Positions 59,453-64,000 of a stretch of DNA of 64,000 nt are shown here, piece by piece. Source of the stretch: Terrabacter terrigena (lineage in GTDB: Bacteria > Actinomycetota > Actinomycetes > Actinomycetales > Dermatophilaceae); the NCBI RefSeq assembly GCF_042676085.1, contig NZ_JBHTKH010000020.1:1-64000 (forward strand), in the 5' to 3' direction. Made by a program: the position numbers and the translations under genes. Position 1 is the stretch's first letter. Each line of letters opens with the position of its first letter. Under the pieces are notes generated by a model. The model was not told the DNA's origin. It saw nothing but the letters and a program-made list of their open reading frames with translations, and made no database searches.

Positions 59453-60553
59453 ATGAGAGCTCGCACCCGATCAGTCCTCGTCACCGCGGCCACCGCCACG
59501 CTCGTCGCGTCCATGACCACGTATGCCGTCTCGTCGCCGCGCGGCGGCACCGGGCGTTCCAGCGGGGCGCAGGCGACGGCATACGGCTGGACGCTCACAC
59601 CCACCGGCACGACCGAGCGGTTCCGGGGGCTCGCGCCCGTCTCGCGTGACGTCGCCTGGGTCAGCGGCACCAACGGCACCGTGCTGCGCACGCGCGACGG
59701 CGGTGCCACGTGGACCGACGTCAGCCCGCAGGGGCCCGGCGCCGATGCGCTCCAGTTCCGTGACATCGAGGCGTTCGACGCCAGGCACGCGGTGATCCTG
59801 TCGATCGGCAACGGGGAGGACTCGCGCATCCTCGTCACCGACGACGGAGGTGCGAGCTGGACCGAGACGTTCCGCAACGCCGACCCGCTCGCGTTCTACG
59901 ACTGCATGGCGTTCAGCTCACCGCGCCGCGGCCTGGCGATGAGCGACCCCGTCGACGGGAGGTTCCGGCTCGTCGAGACCTCCGACGGAGGGAGGTCCTG
60001 GGCGCCGGTCGACCCCGCCGGGATGCCTGCCGCGAAGGACGGCGAGTTCGGCTTCGCGGCCTCCGGCACGTGCCTGACCACCGGCGTCGGCGGTCGGACG
60101 TACCTCGGGAGCGGCGGCGTCGACCCCGCCCGGCTCTTCAGCTCGACCGACCACGGACGCACGTGGACCGTGGCGGACAGCCCTGTCGCGGGCGGGCCGG
60201 CGGCCGGCATCTTCTCCGTCACCTTCCGCGACGCCCGGCGTGGCGTCGTCGTGGGCGGGGACTTCACGACCCCGACGGGCGCGGTCGACAACGCGGCGTG
60301 GACCGACGACGGCGGCGCCACGTGGACGAAGGCGACGGTCAACCCGTCCGGCTATCGGTCCGGCTCGGCCTGGGTTCCGGGCACGCCGCGGACCGTGCTC
60401 GCGGTCGGGCCGTCGGGCTCGGACGTCTCGGGTGACGGCGGACGCACCTGGACGACGTTCGACACCGGCAGCTTCGACTCCGTCGAGTGCACGAGCGACG
60501 GTGGCTGCTGGGCCTCCGGCGAGCACGGCCGGGTCGGCGTGCTCACCCGCTGA
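59453..60553 (+). CDS. secreted BNR/beta-propeller repeat protein
   Basis: 366 aa. Signal peptide (residues 1-26), then a propeller with recurring sialidase-type BNR motifs: RTRDGGATWTDV, VTDDGGASWTET, ETSDGGRSWAPV, SSTDHGRTWTV, WTDDGGATWTKA, SGDGGRTWTTF. It is similar to YCF48/oxidoreductase-like WD40/YVTN propellers. No catalytic sialidase residues (FRIP) are visible, so an extracellular binding role is more likely. ATG 59453 has TAGTTT 8 nt upstream and a GAGG overlapping the same stretch. Confidence 0.8.
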   Translation: MRARTRSVLVTAATATLVASMTTYAVSSPRGGTGRSSGAQATAYGWTLTPTGTTERFRGLAPVSRDVAWVSGTNGTVLRTRDGGATWTDVSPQGPGADALQFRDIEAFDARHAVILSIGNGEDSRILVTDDGGASWTETFRNADPLAFYDCMAFSSPRRGLAMSDPVDGRFRLVETSDGGRSWAPVDPAGMPAAKDGEFGFAASGTCLTTGVGGRTYLGSGGVDPARLFSSTDHGRTWTVADSPVAGGPAAGIFSVTFRDARRGVVVGGDFTTPTGAVDNAAWTDDGGATWTKATVNPSGYRSGSAWVPGTPRTVLAVGPSGSDVSGDGGRTWTTFDTGSFDSVECTSDGGCWASGEHGRVGVLTR

Positions 60554-60705
60554 GACCGTCCGGCCCGGTCTGTGGTGGTCTGTCGGAGACGGATGGGTCG
60601 GCCGAAAGGCTGCCCACCCACGAGGGGGTTCAGGCTCGTTGAGCGCGGGTATGGTCGAAAGAGCACCATCACAGACCGCTACTCGGGGCGATAGGTAACA
60701 ACGAC

Positions 60706-60924
60706 GTGACCCCTCACGAATCCCACCTGCAGAGCGACGGATCGGTCTTCCCGCCGGTCACTCCCGACCCGCCGCAACCACCTGGCCTCCCGGAGATCGA
60801 CGTGCCCGACATCGTGCCCGTCTCCACTCCGGACGGTCCTGACCGCTCGGCGAACTCGCGCGAGACCACCGACGCGACCTCCGAGGTCGCCGGCGCGAAG
60901 CCGGAGGAGCGCGCAGCCGGGTGA
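60706..60924 (+). CDS. small proline-rich hypothetical protein
   Basis: 72 aa from GTG 60706; a Pro-rich middle (PPVTPDPPQPPGLPEIDVPDIVPV), no TM and no known family. A promoter-like TATGGT is at 60649-60654. The frame has plausible codon use but no ribosome-binding site. It may be cotranscribed with the topoisomerase gene 34 bp downstream. Confidence 0.45.
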   Translation: MTPHESHLQSDGSVFPPVTPDPPQPPGLPEIDVPDIVPVSTPDGPDRSANSRETTDATSEVAGAKPEERAAG

Positions 60925-60958
60925 TTGCGCCGCGGCCGACACCGGGTATCTCCTGCGT

Positions 60959-61993
60959 GTGCGACTGCGACGGAGCGACATCGACAAGCCGGGCATCCGG
61001 CGCGTGCGGCGGGGCAAGGGTTTCGGCTACGTCGACCCGGACGGGCGCCCCGTCGACCCAGTGACGCGCGAGCGCGCCCAGGCGCTCGTCGTGCCGCCCG
61101 CCTGGAAGGACGTCTGGATCAGCCCGTATCCCAACGGGCACATCCAGGCGGTGGGCACCGACGACGCCGGGCGGCGGCAGTACCTCTACCACGAGAAGTG
61201 GCACGAGGCCCGCGACCGCGAGAAGCACGACCGCGTGCTCACGCTGGCCCGCAAGCTCCCGGCGGCGCGCAAGCAGGTGGCCGCCGACCTCCGCACGAGC
61301 GGCCTGACACGGAGGCGGGTCACGGCGGCAGGGCTGCGGATGCTCGACGCGGGCCTGTTTCGCAGCGGTGGCGAGGAGTACGAGGCCGAGCACGGTTCGC
61401 ACGGCGTCGCCACCCTGCTGCGCTCGCACGTGACGGTGAGCGGCGACGACGTGACGTTCGAGTTCCCGGCGAAGTCCGGGGTCACGCGCGAGGCGGTCAT
61501 GAACGACCAGCTCCTGGCGCGGATCGTCCTGTCGCTCAAGCGAAGTGGCTATCCCGGTGAGCGCCTGCTGGCCCACCGGAACGCGACCGGTTGGCACGAG
61601 CTCAGCTCGAGCGACCTCAACGTGGCTTTCAAGGAGCTCGTCGGCGACGAGTACACCGTCAAGGACCTCCGCACGTGGGCGGCGACGGTCACCGCTGCCG
61701 TCGCGCTGGCTCGCAACGGCCCGGCAGAGTCCGAGCGCGACCTGAAACGCGCCGAGAAGGACGCTATGAAGGTGGTGTCCGAGCACCTCGGCAACACCCC
61801 TGCGGTGGCCAGGCGTTCGTACGTCGACCCGCGCGTGCTCGACGAGTTCGCGGTGGGCCGGACCGTCGCACCGAGCCTCTCGCGGCTGTCCAAGGCCGAC
61901 CGGACGCGCCTCGAGCTCGGCGAGCTCGTCCGGGTCCGGGACCGCGACGCCCTCGAGCGGGCCGTCATGCGGCTCGTCAAGGGCGCCACCTGA
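60959..61993 (+). CDS. type IB DNA topoisomerase (poxvirus-like)
   Basis: 344 aa. N-terminal domain with GFGYVDPDGRPV and PPAWKDVWISPYPNGHIQAVG, then the catalytic domain: RKLPAARKQV, HVTVSGDDVTFEFPAKSG, KDLRTWAATV (Arg/His-type active site) and the tyrosine of NTPAVARRSYVDP near 282. It relaxes supercoils by nicking and religating one strand through a 3'-phosphotyrosine. GTG 60959 has TATCTC 6 nt upstream. Accessory to the essential topoisomerase IA and gyrase. Confidence 0.92.
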   Translation: MRLRRSDIDKPGIRRVRRGKGFGYVDPDGRPVDPVTRERAQALVVPPAWKDVWISPYPNGHIQAVGTDDAGRRQYLYHEKWHEARDREKHDRVLTLARKLPAARKQVAADLRTSGLTRRRVTAAGLRMLDAGLFRSGGEEYEAEHGSHGVATLLRSHVTVSGDDVTFEFPAKSGVTREAVMNDQLLARIVLSLKRSGYPGERLLAHRNATGWHELSSSDLNVAFKELVGDEYTVKDLRTWAATVTAAVALARNGPAESERDLKRAEKDAMKVVSEHLGNTPAVARRSYVDPRVLDEFAVGRTVAPSLSRLSKADRTRLELGELVRVRDRDALERAVMRLVKGAT

Positions 61994-62027
61994 GCGGCCC
62001 ACGATCCTGCGCGGCCCACGATCCTGC
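61994..62027. repeat. exact 17-bp tandem duplication
   Basis: GCGGCCCACGATCCTGC at 61994-62010 and 62011-62027, starting with the last base of the topoisomerase stop codon. A recent slippage event is the simplest cause. Confidence 0.9.
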
Positions 62028-62139
62028 TTCAGACGGACCGCCACCAGAGGGCGTATGCCGTCCGGCTGCGCGTCGACCACGCGCTCGTGGCGGTCGGTGG
62101 GCGCGGCAAACGGCCTGGCCGTCACGCCACGCCACGCCG

Positions 62140-63594
62140 TCACGCCGTCGAGGGCTCGGTCTCGGGGTCGGTGACCGCGGCGCCCTGCTCGACGTCCTCG
62201 GCCCGGGTGTGCGGCATGAGCAGGCCGGCCGCGATGCTGACCGCCGCCACGACGAGCACCGCGAGGAACACCGCGCTGGACCCGGCCTGGATGGCGCCCG
62301 CCGAGGTGCCGCCCCCTTGCCTCGCGATGACGGCGTTGGCGATGGCGCCGAAGATGGCCACGCCGACCGCACTGCCGACCGACCGCATGAACATGTTGGT
62401 GCCCGTGACGACGGCCCGTTCGTGCCAGGCGACCGAGGCCTGGGCGGCGATGAGGGTCGGGGTGGCCACGAGGCCGAGCCCGAGACCCACGACGAAGCAG
62501 GCGGCGGCCGCGGTCCAGGGGCTCGGCACCGACGAGGCGACCCAGAGTCCGAGCGAGCCGACGGCCGCGAGCGCGAGGCCGATGAGGGCGGTGGGGCTGA
62601 AGCCGATGCGCAGGTAGAGGCGGCCGGACTGCGAGGCCGAGATGGGCCATCCGACCGTGAGCGCGGCGACGGCGAGCCCGGCCACGATCGGGGTGGCCCC
62701 GGTCGTGCGCTCGAGGAAGGTGGGCACGTAGGACGTGAGACCGACGAGCACGGCACCGATGCCCACCGAGACGAGGCAGGTCGCGACGATGAGCCGCCGT
62801 GAGAAGACCTCGAACGGCAGCACCGGCTCGGCAGCCCGGCGCTCGATCGCGACGAACACCGCGACCAGCACCGCACCGGCCGCGAAGGAGCCGATGCTCT
62901 GCCACGAGTCCCAGGCCCAGGCCTGACCGCCCTCGAGGACGGCGAGGATGAGCAGGGTCAGCGACACCGTGAGAACCGCGGACCCGGCGTAGTCGATGCG
63001 GTGGGTGCGACGTTCGAGCGACTCGGAGTAGCCGCGCCACAGCATCGCCGCGGCGAGGAGACAGAGCGGGATGTTGACGAAGAAGATCCAGCGCCACGAG
63101 ACGAACTGGGAGAAGACGCCACCGAGCGTCGGCCCGACGACCGACGAGGTCGCCCAGACGCTGGCGAGGTAGCCCTGGGCCTTGGCGCGCTCGGCCACGG
63201 TGTAGATGTCGCCGGCGATGGTGATCGTCACCGGCAGCACCGCCCCGGCGCCGAGACCCTGCACGGCGCGCATGACGATGAGCGAGGTCATGTCCCACGC
63301 GAGGCCGCACATGATCGACCCGACGAGGAAGAGCCCGACGCCGACGAGGATGACCGGCTTGCGACCCACCGTGTCGGCGAGCTTCGAGTAGACCGGCACC
63401 GAGACGGCCTGCGCGAGCAGGTAGACCGAGAAGAGCCACGGGAACTGGCCCAGCCCGCCGAGGTCGTCGACGATGGACGGTACGGCGGTGGCGAGGATCG
63501 TCGAGTCGAGCGCGATGAGCGAGGTCGAGAGCATGAGCGCGATGAGCACGGGGCCGCGGTCCGAGCGGAACCCCACGGTTGACGAGGTCGACAT
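62140..63594 (-). CDS. DHA2-family MFS multidrug efflux transporter
   Basis: 484 aa with 14 TM helices. Motif C-type helix GAVLPVTITIAG and DHA2 signature LIALDSTILATAVPSI in helix 1 (DSTIL near 26), plus KLADTVGRKPVIL (loop 2-3 motif A). Exports lipophilic cations or antibiotics by proton antiport. ATG 63594 follows CAGGAGGACC. A TetR or MarR regulator, usual beside such genes, is not in the window; the YbdK-type ligase is divergent from it. Confidence 0.9.
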   Translation of the reverse strand: MSTSSTVGFRSDRGPVLIALMLSTSLIALDSTILATAVPSIVDDLGGLGQFPWLFSVYLLAQAVSVPVYSKLADTVGRKPVILVGVGLFLVGSIMCGLAWDMTSLIVMRAVQGLGAGAVLPVTITIAGDIYTVAERAKAQGYLASVWATSSVVGPTLGGVFSQFVSWRWIFFVNIPLCLLAAAMLWRGYSESLERRTHRIDYAGSAVLTVSLTLLILAVLEGGQAWAWDSWQSIGSFAAGAVLVAVFVAIERRAAEPVLPFEVFSRRLIVATCLVSVGIGAVLVGLTSYVPTFLERTTGATPIVAGLAVAALTVGWPISASQSGRLYLRIGFSPTALIGLALAAVGSLGLWVASSVPSPWTAAAACFVVGLGLGLVATPTLIAAQASVAWHERAVVTGTNMFMRSVGSAVGVAIFGAIANAVIARQGGGTSAGAIQAGSSAVFLAVLVVAAVSIAAGLLMPHTRAEDVEQGAAVTDPETEPSTA

Positions 63595-63730
63595 GGTCCT
63601 CCTGGTGGCTGCAGGGCGACATCGAGTAGCAGCGCCGTCAGCGCGCGGATCATTCCCGACGAGGGGCGCGAGGCCCCGGCCCGCGCCGGTGCACTGGAGC
63701 GGACAGCCTCTTCGTGGGTAAGGAGCGGTC

Positions 63731-64000
63731 ATGGTGCGCACCGTGGGGGTCGAGGAGGAGATGCTCCTCGTCGACGTCCGGAACGGGAGGCCCCGGTCGG
63801 TGTCGGGGCGGATGCTCGTGCGGGCGCCCCACCAGCCGCCCGAGGTCGCGGGCGTCGGCGTGCACGGGGCTCTGGAGGGCGAGTTCCAGCAGCAGCAGAT
63901 CGAGACGCACACCGCCCCGGCCGCCGACCTCGAGACGTTGCGGGAGGAGCTGCTGAGGTGGCGGGGGGCGGCAGTCGCGGCCGCCCGCGAGACGGGCTCG
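63731..64000 (+). CDS. YbdK-type carboxylate-amine ligase (glutamate-cysteine ligase family 2), N-terminal part
   Basis: First 90 codons; continues past the window. RTVGVEEEMLLVD at 3-15 and GEFQQQQIETHTAP near 52-65 are the GCS2/YbdK signatures (VEEE metal ligands; QQQ-E-T). Family members ligate glutamate to an amine such as cysteine. ATG 63731 has AAGGAG at 4-5 nt. It could supply gamma-glutamylcysteine to EgtB, although EgtA proper is a distinct longer branch. YbdK orthologues with other substrates are common. Confidence 0.85.
   Translation, partial: MVRTVGVEEEMLLVDVRNGRPRSVSGRMLVRAPHQPPEVAGVGVHGALEGEFQQQQIETHTAPAADLETLREELLRWRGAAVAAARETGS

Noticed and set aside
59453..60553. secreted sialidase
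   Set aside because: BNR-type repeats are present, but no FRIP motif or catalytic Tyr/Glu pair is recognisable.

Overview
The window reads as a chromosomal segment of a high-GC actinobacterium. Pointers are a FolP2-type dihydropteroate synthase paralogue, a DinB-fold protein of the mycothiol-dependent isomerase family, the ergothioneine genes egtB and egtD, an Eis-type acetyltransferase, a three-TM LCP protein, RecR/DnaX/LysC in actinobacterial order, and many genes with a TANNNT box 6-7 nt before the start codon (leaderless mRNAs). A suborder such as Micrococcales (Intrasporangiaceae-like) is only an inference. No rRNA, CRISPR array, insertion sequence or prophage is visible.

Layout. 0-7.4 kb: folP2-like gene, cold-shock gene, LCP protein, tRNA-Ser(GCT), DUF6328-like protein, GTP-type PEP carboxykinase, tRNA-Arg(ACG), MarR regulator. 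7.6-14.5 kb: DinB/MPI protein, FadD-type acyl-CoA synthetase, an acidic membrane-anchored protein with a sunset-like C-terminus, argS, flavodoxin-like protein. 14.5-22.8 kb: a leftward polyol operon (binding protein, two permeases, SDR, polyol dehydrogenase, xylulokinase) with a divergent AraC regulator. 22.9-33.1 kb: pntAB, palindromic tandem repeats, an XRE protein with a cysteine-rich tail, an amino-acid permease, PH-domain protein, Rsm22, upp, tadA, tRNA-Ser(CGA), MmyB-like regulator. 33.2-40.7 kb: HerA-like ATPase, VapB-like protein, LytR_C protein, secreted phosphoesterase, ornithine carbamoyltransferase, MBL protein, tRNA-Ser(GGA), MFS, SRP RNA. 40.7-49.4 kb: LacI/MFS pair, Eis-like GNAT, ABC exporter pair, DUF3817, egtBD. 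49.5-64 kb: dnaX, methyltransferase, PlsC, Ni/Co permease, recR, DUF5063, lysC, BNR-repeat protein, topoisomerase IB, DHA2 MFS, and the start of a YbdK-type ligase.

How the genes work together. tadA, tRNA-Arg(ACG), three tRNA-Ser genes, SRP RNA, dnaX, recR and lysC look like a scattered housekeeping block (tadA-tRNA-Ser-ffs-dnaX-recR-lysC), interrupted by metabolic and transport genes. The polyol operon is a self-contained uptake and catabolism unit except that it lacks its own ABC ATPase. egtB and egtD make ergothioneine from histidine, but no egtA, egtC or egtE is in view.

The most unusual signal is not a gene. The octamer CGGCATAC (GTATGCCG on the other strand) recurs about 35 times by eye in this 64 kb, in genes and between them, on both strands. 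It forces rare codons (ATA, GCA, TAT) and sometimes forms inverted pairs. A second theme is promoters whose predicted start point coincides with the start codon or with the mature 5' end of a tRNA.
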